Below, one piece after another: positions 33,189 through 43,379 of a stretch of DNA of 64,000 nt. The notes beneath the pieces are model-generated. The model saw nothing but the letters and a program-made list of their open reading frames with translations, was not told where the DNA came from and did not search any database. Positions within the stretch are counted from its first letter, which is position 1. Each line of letters opens with the position of its first letter. The translations under genes were made by a program, and so were the position numbers. This stretch comes from Nocardioides thalensis (GTDB lineage Bacteria; Actinomycetota; Actinomycetes; Propionibacteriales; Nocardioidaceae), in contig NZ_JACCFP010000001.1 of assembly GCF_013410655.1 (NCBI RefSeq), positions 2,317,501-2,381,500 of the forward strand, in the 5' to 3' direction.

Positions 33189-35534
33189 CTACTGGGTCAC
33201 CCGGTAGACGTCGAAGACACCCGGGACGGTCCGCACGGATTTCAGCACCGTGTCGAGGTGCTTGGCGTCGCCCATCTCGAACGTGAAGCGGATCTTGGCG
33301 ACCCGGTCGCGGGTGGTGGTCAGGTTCGCCGACAGCAGGTTGAGGTGGGCGTCGGACAGCACCATCGTGATGTCCGACAGCAGGCGGGAGCGGTCGAGCG
33401 CCTCGACCTGGATGTTGACCAGGAACGTCGACTGGCCCGACGGCGCCCACTCGACCTCGAGCACCTTCTCGGGCTGGCTCATCAGGCTCGCGGCGTTGGT
33501 GCAGTCCTTGCGGTGGACCGACACGCCACCGCCCTTGGTGACGAAGCCGAGGATGTCGTCGGGCGGCACCGGGGTGCAGCACTTGGCGAGCTTCACCCAG
33601 ACGTCGGGAGCGCCCTTGACGATCACGCCGGAGTCGCTGCCGGAGCTGATCCGCGGGCGGCGGGAGCGGCCGGTGATGGTGACGGCCTCCGCCAGGTCCT
33701 CCTGTGCGCCCTCGTCGCCGCCGTGGAGCTCGATGACCTTGCGGACCACGGTCGGAGCGCCGAGGTTGCCCTCGCCCACGGCGGCGTAGAGCGCCGACAC
33801 GTCGGCGAGGCGGAACTGCTCCGCCGCCCGGGTGAGCGAGTCGTGGCTGAGCAGCCGCTGGAGGGGCAGGCCCTCCTTGCGCATCAGCTTGGCGATCTCG
33901 TCCTTGCCGTGCTCGATCGCCTCCTCGCGACGCTCCTTGGTGAACCACTGGCGGATCTTCGAGCGCGCCCGTTGGGACTTCACGAAGTTGAGCCAGTCGC
34001 GCGAGGGACCCGCGGTCGCGGCCTTGGAGGTGAACACCTCGACGACGTCGCCGTTCTCGAGCGTCGACTCGAGCGGAACCAGGCGGCCGTTGACCCGGGC
34101 GCCGATCGTGTGGTGGCCCACCTCGGTGTGCACCGCATAGGCGAAGTCGACCGGCGTCGAGCCCGACGGCAGGGCGATCACGTCGCCGCGCGGCGTGAAG
34201 ACGTAGGTCTCGGTCTGGTTGATCTCGAACCGCAGGGACTCGAGGAACTCCCCCGGGTCCTCGACCTCGCTCTGCCAGTCGAGCAGCTGGCGGACCCAGG
34301 ACATGTCGTCCATGTCGCCGCGCTTCTCGGTGTCCTGGCCGGTGCGCCCGTCCTCCTTGTACTTCCAGTGCGCGGCGACGCCGTACTCGGCCCGACGGTG
34401 CTGGGCGAACGTGCGGATCTGCATCTCGACGGGCTTGCCCTGCGGGCCGATCACCGTCGTGTGCAGCGACTGGTACATGTTGAACTTCGGCATCGCGACG
34501 TAGTCCTTGAACCGGCCGAGGACCGGGTTCCATCGCGAGTGGAGGACACCCAGCACGCCGTAGCAGTCGCGGTCCTCCTCGACGAGGATGCGGATGCCGA
34601 CCAGGTCGTAGATGTCGGAGAAGTCGCGGCCGCCGACGATCATCTTCTGGTAGATCGAGTAGTAGTGCTTCGGCCGCCCGGTGACCGTCGCCTTGATCTT
34701 CGCCTCGCGCAGATCCTTCTCGACCTGGCTGATCACCTCGGCGAGGAACGAGTCGCGCGACGGCGCACGCTCGGCGACCATCCGCACGATCTCGTCGTAG
34801 ATCTTCGGGTGCAGCGTCGCGAACGCGAGGTCCTCGAGCTCCCACTTGATGGTGTTCATGCCCAGCCGGTGGGCCAGCGGCGCATAGATGTCCAGCGTCT
34901 CGCGGGCGGTGCGCTCCTGCGACTTCGGAGGAACGTAGCGCAGCGTCCGCATGTTGTGGAGACGGTCGGCGAGCTTGATGACGAGCACCCGGATGTCGCG
35001 CGACATCGCGACGATCATCTTGCGGATCGTCTCGGCCTTCGCGTTGTCGCCGTAGACGACCTTGTCGAGCTTGGTGACGCCGTCGACGAGCTGCGCGACC
35101 TCGTCGCCGAAGTCCTTGCGGCACTGCTCGAGGGTGTACGGCGTGTCCTCGACCGTGTCGTGCAGGAGCGCCGCCACCAGCGTCGGCTCGGTCATGCCGA
35201 TGCCGGCCAGGATCGTGGTCACGGCGAGCGGGTGCGTGATGTAGGGGTCGCCGCTCTTGCGCATCTGGTCGCCGTGCAGGCGCTCGGCCGTGACGTAGGC
35301 GCGCTCCAGGAGAGCGAGGTCGGCCTTCGGGTGGTTGGTGCGGACCGCGCGGAAGAGCGGCTCCAGCACCGGGTTGGTCGTCTGGCCGCGGGTGCCCATC
35401 CGGGCGAGCCGGGCGCGCATGCCACGGCCGCCACTGGTCGCGTCGCTGGAGACAGCCGGGGCCGGCGACGGGCGCGCGGGAACGGGGCGGGCGGGCGCCT
35501 CTTCCCCCGCCACGGAGGCCCGTTCCTCTGTCAT
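33189..35534 (-). CDS. relA: Bifunctional (p)ppGpp synthetase/hydrolase Rel
   Basis: 781 residues of the long RSH type. A Pro/Ala-rich N-terminus (~45), an HD hydrolase domain (about 70-235) with intact LLHDTVEDT and DRLHNMRTL, and a RelA/SpoT synthetase domain (about 285-430) with [21 protein letters not shown]. The RxKD form is typical of bifunctional enzymes. Then come TGS ([17 protein letters not shown]), a helical/zinc-finger region ([14 protein letters not shown]) and ACT (about 710-781). It sets the stringent response level. Context apt-rel downstream of secDF is standard for actinobacteria. Confidence 0.97.
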   Translation of the reverse strand: MTEERASVAGEEAPARPVPARPSPAPAVSSDATSGGRGMRARLARMGTRGQTTNPVLEPLFRAVRTNHPKADLALLERAYVTAERLHGDQMRKSGDPYITHPLAVTTILAGIGMTEPTLVAALLHDTVEDTPYTLEQCRKDFGDEVAQLVDGVTKLDKVVYGDNAKAETIRKMIVAMSRDIRVLVIKLADRLHNMRTLRYVPPKSQERTARETLDIYAPLAHRLGMNTIKWELEDLAFATLHPKIYDEIVRMVAERAPSRDSFLAEVISQVEKDLREAKIKATVTGRPKHYYSIYQKMIVGGRDFSDIYDLVGIRILVEEDRDCYGVLGVLHSRWNPVLGRFKDYVAMPKFNMYQSLHTTVIGPQGKPVEMQIRTFAQHRRAEYGVAAHWKYKEDGRTGQDTEKRGDMDDMSWVRQLLDWQSEVEDPGEFLESLRFEINQTETYVFTPRGDVIALPSGSTPVDFAYAVHTEVGHHTIGARVNGRLVPLESTLENGDVVEVFTSKAATAGPSRDWLNFVKSQRARSKIRQWFTKERREEAIEHGKDEIAKLMRKEGLPLQRLLSHDSLTRAAEQFRLADVSALYAAVGEGNLGAPTVVRKVIELHGGDEGAQEDLAEAVTITGRSRRPRISSGSDSGVIVKGAPDVWVKLAKCCTPVPPDDILGFVTKGGGVSVHRKDCTNAASLMSQPEKVLEVEWAPSGQSTFLVNIQVEALDRSRLLSDITMVLSDAHLNLLSANLTTTRDRVAKIRFTFEMGDAKHLDTVLKSVRTVPGVFDVYRVTQ

Positions 35535-35540
35535 TCCACC

Positions 35541-35546
35541 AGTCTA
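35541..35546 (-). promoter_or_regulatory. -10 hexamer, leaderless-type promoter of relA
   Basis: TAGACT on the minus strand ends 6 bases before the relA ATG at 35534, within the 19-base gap after apt. It would give relA a promoter separate from the sec-apt unit. GGTGGA overlaps the spacer and could alternatively serve as a ribosome-binding site on read-through mRNA. Confidence 0.45.
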
Positions 35547-35553
35547 GGGGCCG

Positions 35554-36096
35554 TCAGACCTGGGCGAGCGCGGTGAACGGAAGGTCCCCGATCGCGGACC
35601 GCCCGGGGAGGAACGTCAGCTCGATGAGGACCGTCATCGCAGCGACCGTCGCGCCGCAGCGCTCGACCAGCTCCCGGGTGGCGCGCGCGGTGCCGCCCGT
35701 CGCGAGCACGTCGTCGACGACGAGCACCCGGTCACCGGGAGCGACTCCGTCGCGGTGCAGCTCGAGCACGGCCTCGCCGTACTCGAGCTCGTAGGAGACG
35801 GAGTGGATCTCGCCCGGCAGCTTGCCCGCCTTCCGGACCGGCACGAAGCCGACACCGAGCGCGAGCGCCACGGGGGCGGCGAGGATGAACCCGCGCGCCT
35901 CCATGCCGACGACCTTGTCGACGACGACCTCGCCGGCCGGGCCACGGCCGGCGGCAGCGAGCCCGTCGACGACGGCGCCGAAGCCGTCGGGGTCGGCCAG
36001 CAGCGGGGTGATGTCCTTGAAGACGATCCCGGGCTGCGGGAAGTCCGGGATGTCGCGGACCAGCCGCTCGATCGCCTCCGCCGCCGGCTGGGTCAC
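35554..36096 (-). CDS. apt: Adenine phosphoribosyltransferase
   Basis: 180 residues from the GTG at 36096 (VTQPAAEAIERLVRDIPDFP). It salvages adenine to AMP with PRPP. IPDFPQPGIVFKDITPLL, GMEARGFILAAPVA and the PRPP loop VLVVDDVLATGGTARA are all present. The start overlaps the secF stop by 4 bases, so the gene is coupled to the Sec genes. Confidence 0.96.
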   Translation of the reverse strand: MTQPAAEAIERLVRDIPDFPQPGIVFKDITPLLADPDGFGAVVDGLAAAGRGPAGEVVVDKVVGMEARGFILAAPVALALGVGFVPVRKAGKLPGEIHSVSYELEYGEAVLELHRDGVAPGDRVLVVDDVLATGGTARATRELVERCGATVAAMTVLIELTFLPGRSAIGDLPFTALAQV

Positions 36097-37352
36097 TTCT
36101 TGCCGCGCTTGGACCGCGGCTGGCGGACCGGCTGCTGGCGCCCTGCGGCGTCGCTCTTGCCGACGGGCCGGTGCTGCTCGGGCACCGTGCGCCCACGCCC
36201 CGCGGCCGCGGTCCGGCTCGTCGCCGCCTCGGTGTCCTCGTCGTCCTCGACGTCCGCGCGGAACGAGTCGTCGTCCTCGATCTCCACGGCCTCGGCGCCC
36301 TGGTCGCGCACCGGCATGTCGTCGGCGAACGCCGGGACCGCTGCGTAGCGGTCGGCGGCGATGCGCTTCTGCTTCGCGGCAGCGCGACGGGCCTGCTCCT
36401 GGACCTCGGACTCGCCGGACTTCAGGTGGACGAGCACCCGGGGAGCCAGCATGACCGAGGAGTAGACGCCGGCGGCCATGCCGACGAACTGAGCCAGTGC
36501 CAGGTCCTGCAGCGAGCTCGCACCGAGCTGGACGGCGCTGACGTAGAGGATCGCGCCGATCGGGATCAGGGCCACGATGCTGGTGTTGATCGACCGCACC
36601 AGGGTCTGGTTGACCGCGAGGTTGGCGGCGTCGGCGTACGACTCGGTGCTCTTGCGCAGCGTGGTGGTGTTCTCGCGGATCTTGTCGAACACGACGACCG
36701 TGTCGTAGAGCGAGAACCCGAGGATCGCGAGCAGGCCGGTGACCGCTGCCGGCGTCACCTGGAAGCCGGACAGGGCGTAGACGCCGACCGTCAGCGCGAC
36801 GTCGTGGAGCAGGGCGACGAGCGCGGCGACCGACATCTTCCACTCGCGGAAGTAGGCCCAGATGAAGAGCACGACCAGGATCAGGAAGATGATCACGCCG
36901 ATGATCGCTCGCTCGGCGACCTCCTCGCCCCAGCTCGGGCCGATGTCGGACTGCGAGACGTCGTCGTCGGTGATGTCCGGGAACTCTTCGAAGATCAGCT
37001 CGCGGACCGCGTCGCTCTGCTCCGGCGACAGGTTCTCGGTCTGCATCGTGAGTGCCTGGTCGCCCGCGGTCGTCACGGTCGGGTTCTCGGCGTTCTCGAT
37101 GGCCGCGTCGCCCACCGCCTCGCGCAGCCCGTCGGCGGCCTCCTGGGTGGCCTCGCCGGCGCCGACGGTGATGTTGTACTCCGTGCCGCCGGTGAACTCG
37201 ACGCCGAAGTTGAGGCCCTTGATCGCGACCACGGCGACCGCGAGGCCGATCAGCACGGCGGAGATGGCGTAGAACAGCCAGCGCTTGCCGATGAAGTCGA
37301 TCGACTTGCGTCCCTGGTAGAGCTCGTTGCCGAGCCGCGACATCTTGCCCAT
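36093..37352 (-). CDS. secF: Protein translocase subunit SecF
   Basis: 419 residues from the ATG at 37352. Six membrane helices with a large first periplasmic-type loop; signature GLNFGVEFTGGTEYNI and C-terminal GFSLYDTVVVFDKIREN. A long basic/acidic Ala-rich cytoplasmic tail (~110 residues, ending RSKRGKK) is usual for actinobacteria. With SecD it uses the proton gradient to help late export steps. It overlaps the secD stop by 1 base. Confidence 0.96.
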   Translation of the reverse strand: MGKMSRLGNELYQGRKSIDFIGKRWLFYAISAVLIGLAVAVVAIKGLNFGVEFTGGTEYNITVGAGEATQEAADGLREAVGDAAIENAENPTVTTAGDQALTMQTENLSPEQSDAVRELIFEEFPDITDDDVSQSDIGPSWGEEVAERAIIGVIIFLILVVLFIWAYFREWKMSVAALVALLHDVALTVGVYALSGFQVTPAAVTGLLAILGFSLYDTVVVFDKIRENTTTLRKSTESYADAANLAVNQTLVRSINTSIVALIPIGAILYVSAVQLGASSLQDLALAQFVGMAAGVYSSVMLAPRVLVHLKSGESEVQEQARRAAAKQKRIAADRYAAVPAFADDMPVRDQGAEAVEIEDDDSFRADVEDDEDTEAATSRTAAAGRGRTVPEQHRPVGKSDAAGRQQPVRQPRSKRGKK

Positions 37353-39133
37353 CAGGCGTTCCCTCCCGCGGTCGCGGCCTTCCGCGCGACCGGTGCGTCG
37401 ATGCCGAGCGTCTCCGGGCTGAGGCCGGAGAAGCGGTGGCCGGAGTTGAAGATCCGGAACTGGCCGAGCCACGACAGCGCGGGCTTGGTGAACCAGAACA
37501 GCACGGCGAGGTCGATCAGGGTCGACAGGCCGAGCGCGAAGCCGAAGCCCTTCACCGCGCCGGTCGCGAAGATGTAGAGCACCAGCGCCGACAGGATCGA
37601 GACCGTGTTGGCCGCGATCCGCGTGACGCGGGCGCGTGCCCAACCCGTCTCGACAGCGACCCGCATCGACTTGCCCTCGCGCATCTCGTCACGGATCCGC
37701 TCGAAGTAGATGACGAAGGAGTCGGCGGTGATGCCGACCGCGATGATCAGGCCCGCGATGCCGGGCAGCGTCAGCGTGAAGCCCGCGGTCTCCCCGAGCA
37801 GCAGCACCATGCCGTAGGTGATGCCCGCCGCCACGAACAGCGACGCGACGACGACCGTGCCGAGCATCCGGTAGTAGAGGAGGCAGTAGAGCATGACCAG
37901 CCCCAGGCCGATGCCGCCCGCGAGCAGGCCGGCGCTGAGCTGGTTGCCGGCGAGCGACGGGCCGATCTCCTCGACCAGCGGGTCGTCCTCGAAGTCGATC
38001 GGCAGGGCGCCGAACTTCAGGCTGTTGGCGAGGTTGGTCGCCTCGGTCTCGGTGAAGTCGCCGGTGATCTGGGACCGGCCGTCGTAGATCACGTCGTTCA
38101 TCGTCGGCGGGGACAGGATCTTGCCGTCGAGGACGATCGCGAACTGCTTGGAGTCGTCGCCGGCGAACGCGGCGGACACGGTCTCGAAGTCGTCCTCGGC
38201 GCCCGTCGACCCCGGGGGCATCGCCTTGTCGGGGTCGTTGCCCATCTCGATGTTGACGACCCACTGGACGTCGTTCTGCGGGATGCCGGCGGAGGCGTCG
38301 GTGAGCTCGGTGCCCTCGATGACCGACGGCGACAGCAGGAACTTGGCGACCTGGCCGTCGCGCTCCCAGCACGCCACGAGCGGCTCGGACGGGACGTCGG
38401 TGACGTAGGGCTGGAGCTTCGGGTCCTTGGTCTCGACCGCGGGCTCGCCCTTCTTGGTGACGAGATCACCCTGCTGGTCGCAGGTGACCGCGTTGTAGGC
38501 GGCGATCGACTCGGGCGAGGCGGTGTTGATCCACTGGATCGTCTCCTCGGTGGTCATCCACTTGCCGTCGCCCGACTCTTCCTCGGCTCCGTCGGTCGGC
38601 TCGTCGGTCGGCGTGCCGCTCGGCTCGTCGCTGGTCTCGCCGTTGCCCGGCTTCTTCGAGGGCTTCTCGGACGGGCTCTCCGACGGGTCGGTGTTGTCGG
38701 CGGCGAACGGCGCCGGGCGCAGGGCAGGGACGCCGCCGGAGGCACACGGTCCGGTGCCATCAGCCTCGGAGCACGCGACCAGGCGGAACCGCAGCTGGGC
38801 AGTCCGCTTGACGGTCTCCTCGAGCTCGCGGCGGTTCTCGGTGTCGCCGGGGACCTCGACGACGATCCGGTTGCCGCCCTGGGTGGTGACCTCGGCCTCG
38901 GTGACACCGCCGCCGTTGACGCGCTGCTCGATGATCCGGCGCGCCTCCTCGAGGTTCTCCTCGGAGGGGTCCTCGCCTTCCTCGGCCGCCAGGGAGATCC
39001 GGGTGCCGCCCTGGAGGTCGAGGCCCAGCTGCGGCTTCCAGCTGCCGGCGAGTGCGACGAGGCCGAACAGCACCGCGACGCCCAGGAAGAAGATGACGAG
39101 GGTCCGGCCGGGCCGGAGACGTCGGGCCGCCAT
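37352..39133 (-). CDS. secD: Protein translocase subunit SecD
   Basis: 593 residues. First helix (LVIFFLGVAVLFGLVAL), the signature LGLDLQGGTRISL, a long extracytoplasmic domain with a Thr/Glu/Pro/Ser-rich insertion (about 140-185, PSESPSEKPSKKPGNGETSD), and the C-terminal five helices with GIAGLIIAVGITADSFVIYFERIRDE. The insertion is probably a flexible linker. It lies 2 bases after yajC. Confidence 0.96.
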   Translation of the reverse strand: MAARRLRPGRTLVIFFLGVAVLFGLVALAGSWKPQLGLDLQGGTRISLAAEEGEDPSEENLEEARRIIEQRVNGGGVTEAEVTTQGGNRIVVEVPGDTENRRELEETVKRTAQLRFRLVACSEADGTGPCASGGVPALRPAPFAADNTDPSESPSEKPSKKPGNGETSDEPSGTPTDEPTDGAEEESGDGKWMTTEETIQWINTASPESIAAYNAVTCDQQGDLVTKKGEPAVETKDPKLQPYVTDVPSEPLVACWERDGQVAKFLLSPSVIEGTELTDASAGIPQNDVQWVVNIEMGNDPDKAMPPGSTGAEDDFETVSAAFAGDDSKQFAIVLDGKILSPPTMNDVIYDGRSQITGDFTETEATNLANSLKFGALPIDFEDDPLVEEIGPSLAGNQLSAGLLAGGIGLGLVMLYCLLYYRMLGTVVVASLFVAAGITYGMVLLLGETAGFTLTLPGIAGLIIAVGITADSFVIYFERIRDEMREGKSMRVAVETGWARARVTRIAANTVSILSALVLYIFATGAVKGFGFALGLSTLIDLAVLFWFTKPALSWLGQFRIFNSGHRFSGLSPETLGIDAPVARKAATAGGNA

Positions 39134-39135
39134 GC

Positions 39136-39471
39136 TCAGCGCTCCTCGGTGTCGGTGTCGGGAGCGTCGGTGGCCTCAGCGTCGCGCTGCTCGCCGAGCT
39201 CCGGGGCCGGCTCGTCACGCAGGATCTGCGCGACCGCGCCGCGCGCGACCTTGATCTCGACGCCCGGGGCGATCGTCACCATCAGGTGCGTGTCCTCGAT
39301 CGCCGCGATGGTGCCGAAGACTCCCGAGCTCAGGAGCACCTCGTCACCCGCGGAGATCGCGGACTGCATCTGGACGAGCTCGCGCTGACGTCGCATCTGG
39401 GGGCGGATGATGAGCAGCCAGAAGACGAGCGCGATCGCGATGATCGGCAGCAGGCCGACGAGGGTATCCAA
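39136..39471 (-). CDS. yajC: Preprotein translocase auxiliary subunit YajC
   Basis: 111 residues from a proposed TTG at 39471 (LDTLVGLLPIIAIALVFWLL), preferred because GAGAGG lies ~9 bases upstream and the membrane helix then begins at once, as in the family. GTG at 39489 or an ATG at 39513 are alternatives that add 6-14 non-conserved residues. One membrane helix, then IRPQMRRQRELVQMQSAISAGDEV and an acidic tail. It heads yajC-secD-secF-apt. Confidence 0.9.
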   Translation of the reverse strand: MDTLVGLLPIIAIALVFWLLIIRPQMRRQRELVQMQSAISAGDEVLLSSGVFGTIAAIEDTHLMVTIAPGVEIKVARGAVAQILRDEPAPELGEQRDAEATDAPDTDTEER

Positions 39472-39561
39472 GGGAACGTTGCCTCTCACAGGTGTGCAGT
39501 ACGGCGTGGGCACGCCGCAGCGTCCGAGCAGGACGAAGCAGCGGCCGCGGGCCGACTGCGA

Positions 39562-39567
39562 AGTGTA
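39562..39567 (-). promoter_or_regulatory. Candidate -10 of the yajC-secDF-apt promoter
   Basis: TACACT on the minus strand lies ~90 bases upstream of yajC in the 142-base gap after ruvB. No clear -35 is visible. The leader contains CG-rich inverted segments but no obvious riboswitch. Confidence 0.35.
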
Positions 39568-39613
39568 GCCCCGGGCTGGATGCTCGGCGGCATTCCCCCG
39601 AACTCGCCCGCTG

Positions 39614-40702
39614 CTACTGCTCGGGGACGTCCTCGAAGAGCGTGGCGTCGCCGGCCTCGGTCGTCGGCGGAGCGGTCAGGCCGAGGTGCCGCCAGGCCGC
39701 GGGTGTCGCGATCCGGCCGCGTGGGGTCCGCGCGAGGAACCCGTTGCGCACGAGGAACGGCTCCGCCACCTCCTCGACCGTCTCGCGCTCCTCCCCGACG
39801 GCGACCGCGAGGGTCGAGACCCCGACGGGGCCGCCGCCGAAGCGGCTGCACAGGACGTCGAGGACCGCGCGGTCGAGACGGTCGAGGCCGAGCTCGTCGA
39901 CCTCGTAGAGGTCGAGCGCGGACCGGGCGACCTCGACGGTGACCACGCCGTCGGCACGCACCTGGGCGTAGTCGCGCACCCGGCGCAGCAGCCGGTTGGC
40001 GATGCGGGGCGTGCCGCGAGAGCGCGAGGCGATCTCGGCAGACCCCTCGTCGGTGAGGTCGACGCCGAGCAGCCCCGCCGAGCGGTGCAGGATCCGGTCG
40101 AGGTCGGCGGGCTCGTAGAACTCGAGGTGGGCGGTGAAGCCGAACCGGTCGCGGAGCGGGCCCGGGAGCAGCCCGGCCCGAGTGGTCGCGCCGACCAGCG
40201 TGAACGGCGGAATCTCGAGCGGGATCGCGGTCGCGCCAGGCCCCTTGCCGATGACGACGTCGACCCGGAAGTCCTCCATCGCCATGTAGAGCATCTCCTC
40301 GGCGGGCCGCGACATCCGGTGGATCTCGTCGACGAAGAGGACCTCGCCCTCGTTGAGGCCGGAGAGGATGGCGGCCAGGTCGCCGGCGTGGGTGATCGCC
40401 GGTCCGCTCGTGAGGCGCAGCGGCGACTGCATCTCGTGGGCGATGATCATCGCCAGGGTCGTCTTGCCCAGCCCGGGCGGGCCGGAGAGCAGCACGTGGT
40501 CGGGGGCCCTCCCCCGCTGCCGGGCCGCCTCGAGCACCAGGCCGAGCTGGTCGCGCACCCGCGACTGTCCGACGACCTCGTCGAGGCTGCGCGGGCGGAG
40601 CGCCGCCTCGACGGCGCGCTCGTCGCCCTCCGCCTCGGCGGCGGTCAGGGACCGCAGGTGGGTCCCCTCGGCCGCCTCGAGCTCCTCTTCGTGGAAGGGC
40701 AT
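39614..40702 (-). CDS. ruvB: Holliday junction branch migration helicase RuvB
   Basis: 362 residues. AAA+ motor with Walker [21 protein letters not shown], Walker [12 protein letters not shown], sensor 1 [12 protein letters not shown] and a C-terminal winged helix ([13 protein letters not shown]). It drives branch migration on RuvA-bound junctions. A SD-like GAGGAA precedes the start; the gap to ruvA is 14 bases. Confidence 0.97.
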   Translation of the reverse strand: MPFHEEELEAAEGTHLRSLTAAEAEGDERAVEAALRPRSLDEVVGQSRVRDQLGLVLEAARQRGRAPDHVLLSGPPGLGKTTLAMIIAHEMQSPLRLTSGPAITHAGDLAAILSGLNEGEVLFVDEIHRMSRPAEEMLYMAMEDFRVDVVIGKGPGATAIPLEIPPFTLVGATTRAGLLPGPLRDRFGFTAHLEFYEPADLDRILHRSAGLLGVDLTDEGSAEIASRSRGTPRIANRLLRRVRDYAQVRADGVVTVEVARSALDLYEVDELGLDRLDRAVLDVLCSRFGGGPVGVSTLAVAVGEERETVEEVAEPFLVRNGFLARTPRGRIATPAAWRHLGLTAPPTTEAGDATLFEDVPEQ

Positions 40703-40716
40703 GTGGTCAGTGTTCC

Positions 40717-41313
40717 TCAGGCCTTCGACAGGGTCTGCAGGGCCGCGCGCAGCAGCGCACCGACGTCAGGAGCCGCACCGGCCTGGTCGGCCACGGCATC
40801 CACCGCCTTGTCGGCGTCCTTGGCGTTGTAGCCGAGACCCACGAGGCCCTGGGCGACCTGGTCGCGCCACGGGGCCTGCGGCGCGACTGCCGCGGCGCCC
40901 GCGGTCCCGGTCGGCGCGCCGATGCGGTCCTTGAGCTCGAGGATGATGCGTTGGGCGCCCTTCTGGCCGATGCCAGGCACCTTCGTCAACGTCTTGACGT
41001 CGTCGGCCGCGATGGCGACGCGGATGCCGTCGGGCGAGAGCACCGCCAGCATCGCCTGCGCCAGCTTCGGCCCCACGCCGGAGGCGGTCTGCACCAGCTC
41101 GAACGTGGACTTCTCGTCGTCGTCGGTGAAGCCGAACAGGGTCAGCGAGTCCTCGCGGACGACCATGCTCGTCGGCAGCGTCGCCTCGTGCCCCGGCCGC
41201 AGCCCGGCGAGGGTGGCGGGGGTGCACATGAGCTCGAGCCCGACTCCGCCGACCTCGAGCACGGCGCTCGAGAGCGTGACGGCCGAGACCCGGCCTCGGA
41301 CGAACGCGATCAT
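40717..41313 (-). CDS. ruvA: Holliday junction branch migration protein RuvA
   Basis: 198 residues from the ATG at 41313 ([20 protein letters not shown]). N-terminal OB fold, helix-hairpin-helix pair ([37 protein letters not shown]), a flexible Ala/Pro linker and the small C-terminal domain that contacts RuvB. It overlaps ruvC by 4 bases. Confidence 0.96.
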   Translation of the reverse strand: MIAFVRGRVSAVTLSSAVLEVGGVGLELMCTPATLAGLRPGHEATLPTSMVVREDSLTLFGFTDDDEKSTFELVQTASGVGPKLAQAMLAVLSPDGIRVAIAADDVKTLTKVPGIGQKGAQRIILELKDRIGAPTGTAGAAAVAPQAPWRDQVAQGLVGLGYNAKDADKAVDAVADQAGAAPDVGALLRAALQTLSKA

Positions 41314-41840
41314 CGGTGACCTCTTCTTCCTGCGGCGGCGGCCAGCGCGGCGTCGATGCGGGCCTGCGCGCCGCCGCGCCAGATGTGCGTGATGGCCAGT
41401 GCCAGCGCGTCGGCGGCGTCGGCGGGCTTGGGGGTCGCCTCGAGACGCAGGATGCGCGTGACCATCGCCCCCACCTGGGTCTTGTCGGCGCGGCCGTTGC
41501 CGGAGACGGCGGCCTTCACTTCGCTCGGCGTGTGGAGCGCGATCGGCAGCCCGCGGCGCGCGGCACAGACCATCGCGACCCCTGCCGCCTGCGCCGTACC
41601 CATGATCGTGCTGACGTCGGAGCGGGCGAAGATCCGCTCGATCGCGACCGCGTCGGGGCGGTAGTCGTCGAGGCGCGCCTCGATGCCCGCCTCGATCGTG
41701 ACCAGGCGGTCGGGCACCGCGAGGTCGGAGGAGGTGCGGATGACGCTGACGTCGACGAGGCTCAGCGGTCGCCCGACCGTCCCCTCGACGACTCCCGTCC
41801 CGCACCGGGTCAGGCCGGGATCGATCCCCAGCACCCGCAT
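41310..41840 (-). CDS. ruvC: Crossover junction endodeoxyribonuclease RuvC
   Basis: 176 residues. RNase H-like resolvase with catalytic acidic residues in [28 protein letters not shown] and the C-terminal [17 protein letters not shown] precedes the ATG. First gene of the ruvCAB run. Confidence 0.96.
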   Translation of the reverse strand: MRVLGIDPGLTRCGTGVVEGTVGRPLSLVDVSVIRTSSDLAVPDRLVTIEAGIEARLDDYRPDAVAIERIFARSDVSTIMGTAQAAGVAMVCAARRGLPIALHTPSEVKAAVSGNGRADKTQVGAMVTRILRLEATPKPADAADALALAITHIWRGGAQARIDAALAAAAGRRGHR

Positions 41841-41921
41841 CGCACGCTCCTCATCCTGTCGAACAGATGTTCGCAGGCTATCCCGCCCGGCCGGATGAGA
41901 TCGTCAGGACACGCGGGCGCG

Positions 41922-42689
41922 TCAGACCTCGACCGACTCCATGACGTCGTCGGGGACGTCGGCGTTGGAGAAGACGTTCTGGACGTCGTCGAGGTCGTCG
42001 ACGGCGTCGATGAGGCGGAAGACCTTGCCGGCGGCGTCGGGGTCGGCGACCGGGATGTCCATCGAGGCGACGAACTGCACCTCGGCGGAGTCGTAGTCGA
42101 TGCCGGCGGCCTGGAGCGCCGTACGGACCGCGACGACGTCGGTCGCCTCGGACTGCACCTCGAAGCTGTCGCCCAGGTCACTGACCTCCTCGGCCCCGGC
42201 GTCGAGGGTGGCCTCGAGGACGTCGTCCTCCGTGACCTCCTTGCCCTCCTGGGCCTTCGGTACGACGACGACGCCCTTGCGGTTGAACAGCCGCGACACC
42301 GAGCCGGGGTCGGCCATGCTGCCGCCGTTGCGGGTGACCGCGGTGCGGACCTCCATGGCGGCCCGGTTGCGGTTGTCGGTGAGGCACTCCACGAGCAGCG
42401 CGACGCCCTGCGGCCCGTAGACCTCGTACATGATCGTCTCGTAGTCGACGCCGCCGCCCTCGAGGCCGCCGCCGCGCTTGACCGCGGAGTCGATGTTCTT
42501 GTTGGGGACCGACTGCTTCTTCGCCTTCTGGATGGCGTCGTAGAGCGTGGGGTTGCCGGCGGGGTCGGGACCACCCATCTTCGCCGCGATCTCGATGTTC
42601 TTGATCAGCTTGGCGAAGAGCTTGCCGCGCTTGGCGTCGATCGCGGCCTTCTTGTGCTTGGTGGTCGCCCACTTGGAGTGGCCAGACAT
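41922..42689 (-). CDS. YebC/PmpR-family regulatory protein
   Basis: 255 residues beginning [23 protein letters not shown], the family hallmark, with the RFFN-like region [12 protein letters not shown] in the middle. YebC proteins are DNA-binding regulators in some species and, for some members, relieve ribosome stalling. The yebC-ruvCAB linkage is widely conserved. A dispersed repeat lies 22 bases upstream of its start. Confidence 0.94.
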   Translation of the reverse strand: MSGHSKWATTKHKKAAIDAKRGKLFAKLIKNIEIAAKMGGPDPAGNPTLYDAIQKAKKQSVPNKNIDSAVKRGGGLEGGGVDYETIMYEVYGPQGVALLVECLTDNRNRAAMEVRTAVTRNGGSMADPGSVSRLFNRKGVVVVPKAQEGKEVTEDDVLEATLDAGAEEVSDLGDSFEVQSEATDVVAVRTALQAAGIDYDSAEVQFVASMDIPVADPDAAGKVFRLIDAVDDLDDVQNVFSNADVPDDVMESVEV

Positions 42690-42710
42690 GCGTCCCTACT
42701 TCCGCTCTAT

Positions 42711-42753
42711 GGTTTCGAGGCTCGGCGCTGGGGCGCCTCGCACCTCAACCACC
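42711..42753. repeat. Dispersed palindromic repeat, intergenic copy upstream of yebC
   Basis: The plus strand reads GGTTTCGAGGCTCG, GCGCTGGGGCGC, CTCGCACCTCAACCACC. The ends are identical to the hisS copy in reverse complement; the central GGCGCTGGGGCGCC is shared with the carA copy. It fills most of the 77 bases between pdxT and yebC, and could act there as a transcript-end hairpin. Confidence 0.8.
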
Positions 42754-42766
42754 GGGTCAAGGGATT

Positions 42767-43342
42767 CTATCGACCGACCAGTTCGAGGAAGAGACGGTGC
42801 ACCCGTCCGTCCCCGTCGACCTCGGGATGGAACGACGTGGCCAGCAGGTGTCCCTGCCGTACGGCGACCGGGTGCCCTTCGGCCGAGGCGAGCACCTCGA
42901 CGCCGGGCCCGACCTCCTCGACCCACGGCGCCCGGATGAAGACGGCATGCACCGGGTCGTCGAGGCCGGTGAACGGGAGGTCCGCCTCGAACGAGTCGAC
43001 CTGGCGCCCGAACGCGTTGCGCCGCACGGTGACGTCGAGCCCGCCGATGGTCTCCTGGCCCTCGATCCCGTCGCGGATCCGGTCGGCGAGCAGGATCATC
43101 CCGGCGCACGTGCCGAACGTCGGCATCCCGTCCTTGACCCGCTGCCGCAGCGGGTCGAGCAGGTCGAAGGTGCGCGCCAGCTTGGCCATGGTCGTGGACT
43201 CGCCGCCCGGCAGCACCAGCCCGTCGCAGCGCTCGAGCTCGCTCGGTCGGCGGACGGTGAACGCGTCGGCACCGAGCGCGCTGAGCGTCGCGACGTGCTC
43301 GCGGACGTCGCCCTGCAAGGCGAAGACTCCGATGGCTGGCAC
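42767..43342 (-). CDS. pdxT: Pyridoxal 5'-phosphate synthase glutaminase subunit
   Basis: 191 residues from the GTG at 43342. Class I glutaminase that feeds ammonia to Pdx[25 protein letters not shown], the nucleophile [10 protein letters not shown] (Cys ~80) and the catalytic SFHPEVDGD are all present. In related genomes pdxS lies next to or near pdxT; here the partner is 5 kb away beyond an inserted cassette. Confidence 0.96.
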   Translation of the reverse strand: MPAIGVFALQGDVREHVATLSALGADAFTVRRPSELERCDGLVLPGGESTTMAKLARTFDLLDPLRQRVKDGMPTFGTCAGMILLADRIRDGIEGQETIGGLDVTVRRNAFGRQVDSFEADLPFTGLDDPVHAVFIRAPWVEEVGPGVEVLASAEGHPVAVRQGHLLATSFHPEVDGDGRVHRLFLELVGR

Positions 43343-43348
43343 GAACGC

Positions 43349-43354
43349 AGGCTA
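43349..43354 (-). promoter_or_regulatory. -10 hexamer, leaderless-type promoter of pdxT
   Basis: TAGCCT on the minus strand ends 6 bases before the GTG at 43342. It lets pdxT be expressed apart from the cassette upstream. Confidence 0.5.
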
Positions 43355-43379
43355 ATCGGCGACGGGATCCGGGTCGGCG

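Noticed and set aside
33258-35576. 772-codon open frame on the plus strand across relA
   Set aside because: It is exactly antisense to a clear Rel protein, rich in Arg/Asp/Val/Leu with no recognisable domain. Such frames arise from high-GC codon bias on the other strand.
41316-43355. 679-codon plus-strand frame across ruvC, yebC and pdxT
   Set aside because: It spans three well-supported minus-strand genes and has no coherent domain.
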